Assembly: GCA_050305635.1 (NCBI GenBank)
Contig: JBNLFS010000043.1
Location: 1-8,368, forward strand
DNA from: Thiodiazotropha sp050305635
GTDB lineage: Bacteria; Pseudomonadota; Gammaproteobacteria; Chromatiales; Chromatiaceae
Length of the DNA stretch: 8,368 bases
Reading direction: 5' to 3'
Under the pieces are notes generated by a model that worked only from the letters and a program-made list of their open reading frames with translations, did not search any database and was not told the origin of the DNA. Numbering within the stretch: the first letter of the stretch is position 1; each line of letters begins with the position of its first letter. A program made the position numbers and the translations under genes. Below are positions 1-7,198 of this stretch, in pieces.

Positions 1-15
1 GCAGCGAAACCCGGG
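1..15 (+). repeat. Partial REP-like element, cut by window edge
   Basis: These bases match the tail of the REP-like element at 54-84 read on the opposite strand, at 14 of 15 positions, ending in CCCGGG. The head, expected to begin GTAG, would lie left of the window. With 54-84 it would form a tail-to-tail inverted pair separated by 38 bp. The match is short, so this is inferred from the pairing rather than from a complete element. Confidence 0.45.
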
Positions 16-53
16 AAGCCTCCTCGCGCTCCGCAACACGCCTCACCGATCTC

Positions 54-84
54 CCCGGGTTCCGCTGCGCTGCACCCGGGCTAC
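54..84 (-). repeat. REP-like palindromic element, copy 1 of an identical 31-bp repeat
   Basis: This 31-bp stretch is repeated exactly at 427-457. Its ends are complementary (CCCGGGT at 54-60 and ACCCGGG at 74-80), giving a G+C-rich stem-loop. On the minus strand it begins with GTAG, the conserved head tetranucleotide of REP elements that are mobilised by RAYT transposases. No RAYT gene is in the window. The identity of two copies 373 bp apart argues for a genome-wide family, though only two full copies can be seen here. Confidence 0.8.
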
Positions 85-122
85 AACACTCTATATAGGG
101 ATGTTTGGATATACATCGGTCT

Positions 123-335
123 ATGAAATTCACCAGAGATAAAGTAAAAGCAGGTGACAAAAAATATTATGTCATCCGCCGGATTATTCTCATTTTCGTA
201 ATCCTGTTGCTCGGTGGTGTTATGTACAGTCTTGCCGGCGGTCGTCATGAATCGGGAGATATACCCGTCGCGGGAATTTTACTGACCGCAATATTTTTTC
301 CCTGGGAATGGTTGTTTTGGGATAAATTCAAGTAA
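123..335 (+). CDS. Small two-helix membrane protein, family not recognised
   Basis: A 70-residue frame from the ATG at 123 to TAA at 333-335. I do not recognise the family. The N-terminus is basic (MKFTRDKVKAGDKK). It is followed by a hydrophobic helix at about residues 20-38 (IILIFVILLLGGVMYSL), a short polar loop (AGGRHESGD), and a second aromatic-rich helix at about 49-67 ending WEWLFWDKFK. An inner-membrane hairpin protein is the natural reading. A TTG at 105 would add six residues and has AGGG just upstream, but with short spacing; neither start has a convincing ribosome binding site. The stretch 121-335 is only about 41% G+C by hand count, clearly below the neighbouring genes, and it is bracketed by REP-like pairs. 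It may be acquired DNA or a decaying gene. Nothing nearby suggests a function. Confidence 0.5.
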   Translation: MKFTRDKVKAGDKKYYVIRRIILIFVILLLGGVMYSLAGGRHESGDIPVAGILLTAIFFPWEWLFWDKFK

Positions 336-375
336 TTGCGACACTGCATTTCTTAGTCGGATGCATGGGATATGA

Positions 376-407
376 GTAGCCTGGATGGCGGGGAGCGTAA
401 TCCAGGG
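376..407 (+). repeat. REP-like palindromic element of a second sequence type
   Basis: The element begins with GTAG at 376-379 and contains the inverted arms CCTGGAT (380-386) and ATCCAGG (400-406) around a 13-nt loop. The palindrome differs from the 54-84/427-457 type, but the GTAG head and hairpin layout are the same. It faces the element at 427-457, with the GTAG heads outermost and 19 bp between them, as in a REP doublet (BIME/REPIN). There is no second copy in the window to confirm it as a family. Confidence 0.6.
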
Positions 408-426
408 TGTCGTGCGGTGGGGGCAT

Positions 427-457
427 CCCGGGTTCCGCTGCGCTGCACCCGGGCTAC
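427..457 (-). repeat. REP-like palindromic element, copy 2 of an identical 31-bp repeat
   Basis: Identical over 31 bp to 54-84. The stem arms are CCCGGGT (427-433) and ACCCGGG (447-453), and the minus-strand head GTAG lies at 457-454. It begins only five bases beyond the xseA stop codon, so its hairpin would form in the 3' end of the xseA transcript. By analogy with known REP sequences it could stabilise or help end that mRNA. No T-run follows the hairpin on the minus strand, so it is not a standard intrinsic terminator. Confidence 0.82.
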
Positions 458-462
458 GGCTG

Positions 463-1839
463 TCACTCCTTGCTATCCGCTTTGCTTTCAATCACCTCAC
501 AACGCAGTCGGCCCTGTGACAGTCGGGCGGTGATCCGTTCACCCGGTGCAACCTCTTCATGGGAACACAGAATTTTCCCGTCCCGATCCCGCATCACCAG
601 GGCATAGCCCCGCCCCAGGGTGTTCAACGGGCTGAGGGTGTGCAGGTCACGGGCCAGTTGATGCAGGCGGTTGCGCCGGTGCTCAAGCTGTTGGCCGATG
701 TTGCGGTTGAGGCGCTCCAGAAGCTGATGGTAGGTGTGTTTCAGCTGGGTCAGCCGTTTTTCCGGTGAATGGCTGATCAGGCGGTGATCCGCCTGCGACA
801 GGCGGTGCCGGTATTGGAGCAGGCGTCGTTCTAGGGCGTTGCGCAACCGTAATCCCAGGTCGTCGAGTTGCTGGGCGCGCTGTTGGGTGCGTTGTCGGGG
901 GTGTTGCCTTTGCAGGCGTCTCTCCAGGTTGCGGCAGGTCTCTCGAAGTTGCGCGAGGTGTTGTCGCTGACGCTGGCGCAGACGCCGTTCCAGGGTCAGC
1001 AGGCGTTGTCGCCACGCCTGTTCATCGGGCGTCACCAGTTCCGCCGCGGCGGAGGGAGTGGGGGCGCGCCGGTCGGCGACGAAGTCGGCGATGGTGAAAT
1101 CGATCTCGTGGCCGATGCCGGTCACCAACGGAATCGGGCAGCTGCGGATCGCTCGGGCTAGGGTTTCATCGTTGAAGGCCTGCAGGTCTTCGATCGAACC
1201 GCCGCCCCGACTCAGGATCAGCAGGTCACACTCATTCCGTTGGGCGGCCAACTGCAGTTTGCGGATGATCTGCCGGGGGGCGTCATCGCCCTGCACCTGG
1301 GCCGGGTAGATCACCACCGGCAGGGCCGGTAAGCGGCGTTGCAGCACCGTGAGCAGGTCGCGGATGGCCGCACCGCTGGGGGAGGTGATGATGCCGAGGC
1401 GACGGGGCGGGATAGGAATCTCCCGTTTCAGGGCGGTGTCGAAGAGTCCCTCCGCGGCCAGCTTCTGCTTGAGCCGTTCGAAGGCGAGTTGCAGGGCGCC
1501 TTCCCCCGCCGGTTCCATGTGCTCCGCAATCAACTGAAACTCGCCCCGCGCCTCGTACAGGCTGATGCGCGCACGCATGAGGATCTGCTGGCCATTGACC
1601 GGTTTGAAGCGCAGCAGCTGGCGCTTCATGCGGAACATGGCGCAACGGACCTGGGCGGCTTCGTCCTTAAGGCTGAAATAGATGTGACCGGAGGCGGGTT
1701 GCGCGAGGTTGGAGATCTCTCCGCTGACCCAGACCAGGGGAAAGCTGGCTTCGAGCACGGCGCGGGTTTCACGCACCAGGCGCGAGACGGAGTAGATGTC
1801 CTTATCGGTGGAAGGGGTTGGGGGTTCGAATGGATTCAA
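463..1839 (-). CDS. xseA: Exodeoxyribonuclease VII large subunit
   Basis: XseA is the catalytic large subunit of exonuclease VII, which with several XseB subunits degrades single-stranded DNA from both ends in the cytoplasm. The 458-residue length matches E. coli (456). An OB-fold DNA-binding domain lies at about residues 14-108 (VSGEISNL, SGHIYFSLKD, AQVRCAMF). The nuclease domain begins near 130, carries RRAPTPSAAAE at 258-268, and is interrupted by a long Arg/Gln-rich coiled coil at about 275-395. The C-terminus has the conserved LSPLNTLGRGYA motif. D161, R211, H244 and D247 align, with an offset of six, to the E. coli residues I recall as catalytically important (D155, R205, H238, D241). 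The start is a TTG that overlaps the TGA of the upstream sensor gene. An in-frame TAA lies seven codons before it and no ATG, GTG or TTG occurs before the conserved VSRL segment, so TTG is effectively forced. The preceding bases give only a weak ribosome site, so translation probably depends on coupling. The REP-like hairpin follows the stop closely. Confidence 0.97.
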   Translation of the reverse strand: MNPFEPPTPSTDKDIYSVSRLVRETRAVLEASFPLVWVSGEISNLAQPASGHIYFSLKDEAAQVRCAMFRMKRQLLRFKPVNGQQILMRARISLYEARGEFQLIAEHMEPAGEGALQLAFERLKQKLAAEGLFDTALKREIPIPPRRLGIITSPSGAAIRDLLTVLQRRLPALPVVIYPAQVQGDDAPRQIIRKLQLAAQRNECDLLILSRGGGSIEDLQAFNDETLARAIRSCPIPLVTGIGHEIDFTIADFVADRRAPTPSAAAELVTPDEQAWRQRLLTLERRLRQRQRQHLAQLRETCRNLERRLQRQHPRQRTQQRAQQLDDLGLRLRNALERRLLQYRHRLSQADHRLISHSPEKRLTQLKHTYHQLLERLNRNIGQQLEHRRNRLHQLARDLHTLSPLNTLGRGYALVMRDRDGKILCSHEEVAPGERITARLSQGRLRCEVIESKADSKE

Positions 1840-4800
1840 GCGGTTTCTTTGTGCCGGTTATGTCGGTAGGTCTGGAATTGGTTCGCGGCCAGCGGCCGGC
1901 TGAAATGGTATCCCTGAAAGATGTGGCAGCCTTTGTCACGCAGGAACCTCAATTGTTCCTCATCCTCGACCCCCACGGCAACCACTTCGATCTCCATCAG
2001 TTGCGCCATGGTGAGAAAGGTCTGTACCAGTTGGGCGTCCTTGGGATCCGTTGCAATGTCCCGCACGAAACTGCGGTCGATCTTGATTTGATCCACCGGC
2101 AGGCGCCGCAGGTTGGCGAGTGACGCATAGCCGATACCGAAGCAGTCGATGGCGAAGCGCACCCCCAGTTGTTTGAGTTTCACCACCTTGTCGTAGGTCT
2201 CATCGAAATTCTCCACCAGGGTGCTCTCGCTGATTTCGAGGATCAGGCACTCCGGGCGCAATCCGGTCAGTTGTAGTATCTGCATGATCTGGTCTGCGAA
2301 GCCCACCTGATGAAAGTGCACCGCGCTGATGTTGACCGCGACCCGCTGCAATTCATCCGCCTCCTTGATCCATCCCTGGCTCTGACGCATCGCCTGGGTC
2401 AGGATCCACTCGCTCAGGGCGAGGATCAGGCCCGACTCTTCAGCGGCGTTGATCAGCGTCCTGGGATCCACGATGCCCTGTTGCGGATGGAACCAGCGCA
2501 GCAGAGCTTCGGCGCCGATCAGGTTGTTTTCGCTGTCGATTTGCGGTTGGTAAAAGAGGATCAGCTCATGGTTCTGCAGGGCATGCCGCAGGTCGTTCTG
2601 TAACTGTACCTGCTGCTCCACGGTCTCCTGCATGCCGGGCATGAAGAAGCGGATGGTGTTGCGCCCGGCATCCTTGGCGCGGTACATGGCGGTATCGGCG
2701 AACTTGAGGATGTCGTCCGCGTCCTCGCTGTCCATGGGGAAGATGACCACACCCATGCTGGGAGTAATGTGCAGTTCGTTGCCTTGAATGTTGTAGGGCT
2801 TGGACAGGGCTCTCTGGATCTTGCGCGCACCCTGGCGGGCCTGCTGCGCGGCGGTGCTGGCATCGCCGCTGAGTTCCGAGAACAGCACCACGAATTCGTC
2901 GCCCCCCAGCCGCGAGGCGGTGTCCTCGTCACGGATCTGGTGGCGTAGGCGGGCAGCCACCTCCTGCAGCAACAGATCACCCGCCTTGTGACCGAGTGCG
3001 TCGTTGATGGTTTTGAAGTGGTCCAGGTCCATGAACAGCACGGCTCCGTGACGATTGTGGCGGCGGCAGATCGATTGCACCTGGTTGAGCCGATCCAGGA
3101 GCAGGCGACGATTCGGCAGTTCGGTCAGGGCATCATAAGTGGCCTGGTACTCGAGCCGCTCCATGGCGCGCATGCGCTCGATCTCCGCGCTGACCCGGGC
3201 GGCGATGATGTTCAGCACATCCGCCCAGTCCGGGGGCATGAACATCGGTTTGCGGGAGATCACCCAGATCACGCCGATCATATCCCCCTCCCGGTTGCGG
3301 ATGGGAACCCCCGCGTAACCCTGGATGTCGAGCATGATCAGACTCTGGTCGGTGGGGAAGAGGTTCTGTACCCCCTGGGGGTAGAGGCTGGGTCCCTGTC
3401 GCATGACGTTTTCGCAGGGTGTGCCGTGCAGAGGATAGCCGAAATTCAGCACCGGCTCCCCGTCGATCAGGGTGGTGAGACCCTTGATGTGGGCGTTGCC
3501 TTCGAGTTCCCCGATATTGGCGCCGTCGGCCTCGAACCAGCGGCACAGTTCCTGGGCGACGTGTTCGAAGAAATTTTCCCCGCTGATCCCAACCATACTC
3601 TGCATCAGGGTGTGCAGGGTTTCCGATGTGCGTCTGCGCTCGGTGATCTCCTGATGTGTTCCACAGACCCGGGTCGGCTTGTGGGTGAGCGGATCGTACT
3701 CCACCGCGCCGCCGGAGCCTTCGATCCAGATCCAGTGACCGCTGAGGTGCTGCATGCGGTATTCGATATTGTAGGTTGTGCCGGACTTCATGTGTTCATC
3801 GATGATTGGCAGAATCCGCTCCTTGTCATCGGGATGCAGTCTGGAGGTCCAGTCGTCAATATTGTTGTGCATGTCCTCCGCCTCAAGCCCCAGGATGTCC
3901 AGCCAGCGCTGATTGACCCGTAACTCGTCGGTGACCAGATTCCAGTCCCAGAATCCCAAGGATGCGCCCTTGATGACCAGGGAGAGCTGCTTTTCGGTCT
4001 CGCGCTGGAGCGTGACGTCGAGCATGGTGATCGGGGTGTGCCGGTTGGCTTCCTCGAGGTGTGAGAGGGGGAACTTCAGCAGCACCTGGATCAGGTTGCG
4101 TTTCGAGGTCAGCAGCGGCACCTCGCAGAAAAAATCCGTTTTGTTTTCACTCGCGGCGATGAGGAACTCCAGGAACGCCTCAGTGACCCCGGGAGTGATG
4201 CTTTTTGGTAACCATCTTTGCAGTTCGAGCAGGTTGCTGACCTCGAACATCCTCAGTGTGGCAGGGTTGGCATTGACGACCTGGATCTGCAATAACAGGG
4301 CGTTGAGCCGCTCGGGATGGAGTGCGAAATAGCCCCTCAGATCCTCGACTCCGGAGTCGATCAGTTCGTCGAGGCGGGATAGCGCCGAGGAGGTGTCTCC
4401 CTCGACCAGGGCGATGGAGACCCCGTTGAAGTAACCCCGGTACTGGGCCTCGGTGGCCTTGAGTTCCCGGGTGGTGACCTTGATACGCCATCTCAGAAAC
4501 TGGGCGATCAACAGCAGCAGGAACAGGATCAGTCCGATGCCGATCAGGGACTGGTAATACCAGGATGGCGGGCCCGGGTCGGTTTTGGGTTCGAACAGTG
4601 TATTGAGCCGCTGATGATAAATCGACAGTTCGTCCCGTTTCAGCTGTTCGAGCCGGTAGTCGAGTTTCTCCCTGAGGAACTTCGCCTGGGCCAGGTCGCG
4701 GGAGAAGGCGAAACGGATGTCCAGGGGCATCAGGATAATGGGGCTGGCCACGGTGTTGTTTCTGTGGCTGCTTGCGGCGCCGTAGAGCCGGTTGACCAGG

Positions 4801-5360
4801 CCCGCGTCGGCATAGCCCTGTCCCACGGCTCTCAGCACCATTTCGTAGGTCGGGTATTCGGTGAAATGGCAGTCGATATTGAACGCCAGGCAGAGTCCCA
4901 TCAAGCCGTCATGCCCGGCTACATAGGTATCGTCACGCAGTACCGCGATGTTTTTCTTGTCCAGGTCGGGAATGGATTGGATCGGCGTGTTGTCCCGGAT
5001 GTAGATCTGGCCCCAGTTGGCGAGCACGGTTTGCTTGGAGAACAGGAAACGCCGGTCACGCTCCTCGTTGTAGGCGATTCCGGGCAGGAGATCGATCTTG
5101 CCCCGGGACAGGCGGGACAGCAGGTCGCTCCAATTGCCGACCACGTAGACGAGCTGCCAGTCTTCCTGCTGCGCGATTTTTTCGAGCAGGTCGATGAAGA
5201 GCCCATCCGGATGACCCGACGGATCGGTGCTCACCAGCGGTGGATTGTCGTAGATTCCCACCCGGATCGCGGTAACTGCCCCCTGCACCATACCGCATTG
5301 AACCAGCAGGATCAGCACCAAAAGGAGCGGAATGCCACTTCTGACGGGGTTTCTGTGCAT
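1836..5360 (-). CDS. Membrane c-di-GMP protein: SBP_bac_3-TM-PAS-PAS-GAF-GGDEF-EAL (degenerate EAL)
   Basis: A 1174-residue inner-membrane sensor predicted to make c-di-GMP from GTP. In order: signal peptide (1-27, no lipobox); periplasmic solute-binding-protein type 3 domain (about 30-255); one transmembrane helix (about 268-288); helical linker without HAMP; divergent PAS with an insert (about 306-455); typical PAS/PAC (about 460-575); GAF (about 581-733); GGDEF (about 735-905); EAL (about 915-1165). The cyclase looks intact: FMDLDHFK at 777-784, GGDEF at 819-823, and an RxxD inhibitory site (RDED, 810-813) correctly five residues ahead. The EAL domain keeps E951 (EAL), N1010, E1042, D1072, K1093, D1095 and Q1149. 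However, DDFGTG reads DCFGIG (C1073) and AEGVE reads AVGVE (V1129), so hydrolysis is probably lost while c-di-GMP binding may remain. I chose the ATG at 5360 because AGGAAG lies seven bases upstream and a signal peptide follows directly; a longer frame from 5489 would bury it. The stop overlaps the xseA start by two bases. The ligand cannot be named. Confidence 0.93.
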   Translation of the reverse strand: MHRNPVRSGIPLLLVLILLVQCGMVQGAVTAIRVGIYDNPPLVSTDPSGHPDGLFIDLLEKIAQQEDWQLVYVVGNWSDLLSRLSRGKIDLLPGIAYNEERDRRFLFSKQTVLANWGQIYIRDNTPIQSIPDLDKKNIAVLRDDTYVAGHDGLMGLCLAFNIDCHFTEYPTYEMVLRAVGQGYADAGLVNRLYGAASSHRNNTVASPIILMPLDIRFAFSRDLAQAKFLREKLDYRLEQLKRDELSIYHQRLNTLFEPKTDPGPPSWYYQSLIGIGLILFLLLLIAQFLRWRIKVTTRELKATEAQYRGYFNGVSIALVEGDTSSALSRLDELIDSGVEDLRGYFALHPERLNALLLQIQVVNANPATLRMFEVSNLLELQRWLPKSITPGVTEAFLEFLIAASENKTDFFCEVPLLTSKRNLIQVLLKFPLSHLEEANRHTPITMLDVTLQRETEKQLSLVIKGASLGFWDWNLVTDELRVNQRWLDILGLEAEDMHNNIDDWTSRLHPDDKERILPIIDEHMKSGTTYNIEYRMQHLSGHWIWIEGSGGAVEYDPLTHKPTRVCGTHQEITERRRTSETLHTLMQSMVGISGENFFEHVAQELCRWFEADGANIGELEGNAHIKGLTTLIDGEPVLNFGYPLHGTPCENVMRQGPSLYPQGVQNLFPTDQSLIMLDIQGYAGVPIRNREGDMIGVIWVISRKPMFMPPDWADVLNIIAARVSAEIERMRAMERLEYQATYDALTELPNRRLLLDRLNQVQSICRRHNRHGAVLFMDLDHFKTINDALGHKAGDLLLQEVAARLRHQIRDEDTASRLGGDEFVVLFSELSGDASTAAQQARQGARKIQRALSKPYNIQGNELHITPSMGVVIFPMDSEDADDILKFADTAMYRAKDAGRNTIRFFMPGMQETVEQQVQLQNDLRHALQNHELILFYQPQIDSENNLIGAEALLRWFHPQQGIVDPRTLINAAEESGLILALSEWILTQAMRQSQGWIKEADELQRVAVNISAVHFHQVGFADQIMQILQLTGLRPECLILEISESTLVENFDETYDKVVKLKQLGVRFAIDCFGIGYASLANLRRLPVDQIKIDRSFVRDIATDPKDAQLVQTFLTMAQLMEIEVVAVGVEDEEQLRFLRDKGCHIFQGYHFSRPLAANQFQTYRHNRHKETA

Positions 5361-5666
5361 GGCTGCACTTCCTGACTTGAGTTTCCATGTCCCAGTAATA
5401 AAGCATAGCGGCCCGGAACCAATGAGGGGAGGGCGTTTGCGGGATGAGATGTCATTTTTGTGGTTTGGATAGCCTTGTGGAGCAAACACCGTAGGGTTGT
5501 ATCGTTTGCCGATTGAAATGGGAAATAAATTCCTTTAAGGCCGGTTTGCTTGGCGTCGGGGGATCGGCGCGTCGGCGGGCTACGGATTTGAGGCTGCCGG
5601 TTTACCCACCCCACGGCAAATTCTATAATGCGCGGCTACTTTATCCCTCCAGCCGGAAACAATGCT
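5361..5666. other. Divergent intergenic region between the c-di-GMP sensor gene and guaB
   Basis: These 306 bp hold no credible gene. The right end has the guaB promoter and ribosome site. The left end has the sensor gene's ribosome site (AGGAAG on the minus strand at about 5373-5368). A weak minus-strand promoter candidate is TTGGTT (5422-5417), 16 bp, TATTAC (5400-5395); it matches the sigma70 consensus poorly and is only a guess. A small dyad GGAA-ATAAA-TTCC sits at 5521-5533 with no assigned role. I saw no recognisable riboswitch or operator. Confidence 0.6.
5601..5636 (+). promoter_or_regulatory. Sigma70-type promoter of guaB with a GC-rich discriminator
   Basis: A perfect -10 hexamer TATAAT lies at 5624-5629, and TTTACC at 5601-5606 gives a 4-of-6 -35 match with the ideal 17-bp spacer. 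The transcript should start near 5636 and leave a leader of about 30 nt before the guaB ATG. The bases after the -10 are GCGCGG, a G+C-rich discriminator. In E. coli this feature is typical of promoters repressed in the stringent response, including guaB; control by ppGpp here is inference. Confidence 0.75.
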
Positions 5667-7130
5667 ATGCGTGTGATCGAGGAAGCTCTCACTTTTGACG
5701 ACGTACTCCTGGTGCCTGCCCACTCTCAGGTACTGCCCAAGGATGTCGAATTGCGGACCCGGTTGACCCGGGGCATCGATCTCAACATCCCGCTGGTTTC
5801 GGCCGCCATGGACACGGTGACCGAGTCCCGCTTCGCCATCGCCCTGGCCCTGGAAGGGGGCATCGGCATCATTCACAAGAACATGACCGCCGAGCGCCAG
5901 GCCCAGGAAGTGGAGAAGGTCAAGAAATACGAAAGCGGAGTGATTCGCGACCCGATCACCGTCGGACCCTACGTGAGCATCGGCGAAGTGCTCGAACTGA
6001 CCCGCTCGCGGAACATCTCCGGTGTTCCCGTGGTGGACGGCAAAGAGCTGGTGGGCATCGTTACCGGGCGGGATCTGCGCTTCGAGCGCAAGATGGACGA
6101 CCCGGTACGCAACATCATGACCCGCAAGGACAAACTGGTCACCGTCAAGGAGGGGGCCAGCCGTGACGAGGTGATGAGCCTGCTGCATAAGCACCGCATC
6201 GAGAAGGTGCTGGTGGTGGATGACCAGTTCGCCCTGCGCGGCATGATCACCGCCAAGGACATCCAGAAGGCCAAAGACAATCCCAATGCCTGCCGTGATG
6301 AGCACGAACGGCTGCGGGTGGGCGCGGCCGTCGGCGTCGGCGCGGGCACCGAGGAGCGGGTCGACGCGCTGGTCAAGGCCGGCGTGGACGTGATCGTGGT
6401 GGATACCGCCCACGGCCACTCCCAGGGCGTGCTCGACCGGGTGGCCTGGGTCAAGAAAAACTATCCCGAGGTTCAGGTGATCGGCGGCAACATCGCCACT
6501 GGGGCGGCGGCCCTCGATCTGGTCAAGGCGGGCGCCGACGCGGTTAAGGTCGGCATCGGCCCCGGCTCCATCTGCACCACCCGTATCGTCGCCGGTGTCG
6601 GTGTGCCCCAGGTGACCGCGGTCTCCAACGTGGCCAAGGCCCTGGAGGGCACCGGTGTGCCGCTGATCGCCGATGGCGGTCTGCGCTACTCCGGCGACAT
6701 CGCCAAGGTGCTGGCGGCAGGCGCCTACTCGGTGATGATCGGCGGCATGTTCGCGGGTACCGACGAGGCTCCCGGCGAGGTCGAGATCTACCAGGGCCGT
6801 TCCTATAAGTCCTATCGCGGCATGGGCTCCCTGGGTGCGATGTCCGGCAAGGACGGTTCCAGCGATCGATATTTTCAGGAGACCAACGAGAAAGAGAAGC
6901 TGGTCCCGGAAGGCATCGAAGGTCGGGTGCCTTACAAAGGCCCGGTGATGGGTATCATCTACCAGATCATCGGCGGCATCCGTTCCAGCATGGGTTACAC
7001 CGGTTGCGCGAACATCGATGAGATGCGCACCAAGCCGGAATTCGTGCGGGTCACCAACGCGGGTGTCACCGAGTCTCATGTTCACGACGTGACCATCACC
7101 AAGGAAGCGCCTAACTACCGGCGCGATTGA
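5667..7130 (+). CDS. guaB: Inosine-5'-monophosphate dehydrogenase
   Basis: GuaB oxidises IMP to XMP with NAD+, the first committed and usually rate-limiting step of guanine nucleotide synthesis in the cytoplasm. At 487 residues it matches the E. coli enzyme (488). The (beta/alpha)8 barrel starts with ALTFDDVLLVPAHS. A tandem CBS (Bateman) regulatory module is inserted at about residues 93-200 (DPITVG, VTGRDLRF, VMSLLHKHRIEKVLVVDD). The barrel resumes with VDTAHGHS, and the catalytic loop GPGSICTTRI carries C303, which forms the covalent thioimidate intermediate. The mobile flap has the catalytic Arg-Tyr pair at R401-Y402 (SSDRYFQ). The ATG at 5667 is chosen because the family begins at this point and GGAAA lies seven bases upstream. 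An in-frame ATG at 5628 overlaps the -10 hexamer and could not be on the main transcript. The gene ends in tandem TGA TGA stops. guaA follows after 83 bp, the usual guaBA operon order. Confidence 0.98.
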   Translation: MRVIEEALTFDDVLLVPAHSQVLPKDVELRTRLTRGIDLNIPLVSAAMDTVTESRFAIALALEGGIGIIHKNMTAERQAQEVEKVKKYESGVIRDPITVGPYVSIGEVLELTRSRNISGVPVVDGKELVGIVTGRDLRFERKMDDPVRNIMTRKDKLVTVKEGASRDEVMSLLHKHRIEKVLVVDDQFALRGMITAKDIQKAKDNPNACRDEHERLRVGAAVGVGAGTEERVDALVKAGVDVIVVDTAHGHSQGVLDRVAWVKKNYPEVQVIGGNIATGAAALDLVKAGADAVKVGIGPGSICTTRIVAGVGVPQVTAVSNVAKALEGTGVPLIADGGLRYSGDIAKVLAAGAYSVMIGGMFAGTDEAPGEVEIYQGRSYKSYRGMGSLGAMSGKDGSSDRYFQETNEKEKLVPEGIEGRVPYKGPVMGIIYQIIGGIRSSMGYTGCANIDEMRTKPEFVRVTNAGVTESHVHDVTITKEAPNYRRD

Positions 7131-7154
7131 TGAGCCACACTGATCGTGTCAATC

Positions 7155-7198
7155 CAGGGGCATCGCGGGTCCACCCGGTTGCCCCTGTTCGTTTTTTT
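7155..7198 (+). terminator. Intrinsic terminator-like hairpin between guaB and guaA
   Basis: CAGGGGCA (7155-7162) pairs with TGCCCCTG (7180-7187). An inner CGGG/CCCG stem (7166-7169 with 7174-7177) closes a TCCA loop. A run of seven T follows at 7192-7198 after a four-base gap. This is a reasonable factor-independent terminator and would lower guaA expression relative to guaB, or act as a partial terminator inside the operon. The gap before the T-run makes its efficiency uncertain. I saw no competing antiterminator fold. Confidence 0.6.

Noticed and set aside
427..457. Standard intrinsic terminator for xseA
   Set aside because: The hairpin is strong and well placed, but no T-run follows it on the minus strand; it is better explained as a REP-like element because an exact copy occurs at 54-84.
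1..457. CRISPR array
   Set aside because: The repeats are palindromic, in mixed orientation, irregularly spaced and only two are identical; there are no cas genes.
2988..3923. 311-codon plus-strand frame inside the c-di-GMP sensor gene
   Set aside because: It lies wholly opposite the clear PAS, GAF and GGDEF coding sequence and has no family features; the same holds for the 253-codon frame at 4614-5375.
5361..5489. Extension of the c-di-GMP sensor protein to a start at 5489
   Set aside because: The extra 43 residues would precede a clear signal peptide, and the ATG at 5360 has an AGGAAG ribosome site at ideal distance.
5495..5515. Possible PurR operator upstream of guaB (CGTTTGC near 5503)
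   Set aside because: Only one half-site resembles the PurR consensus; the other half matches poorly, and PurR is not general in Gammaproteobacteria outside the enteric/vibrio groups.
5580..7085. 501-codon open frame antisense to guaB
   Set aside because: It mirrors guaB almost end to end, its translation is rich in His, Asp and Gly with no domain, and such frames arise from strong G/C bias at third codon positions. GuaB itself has every catalytic motif.
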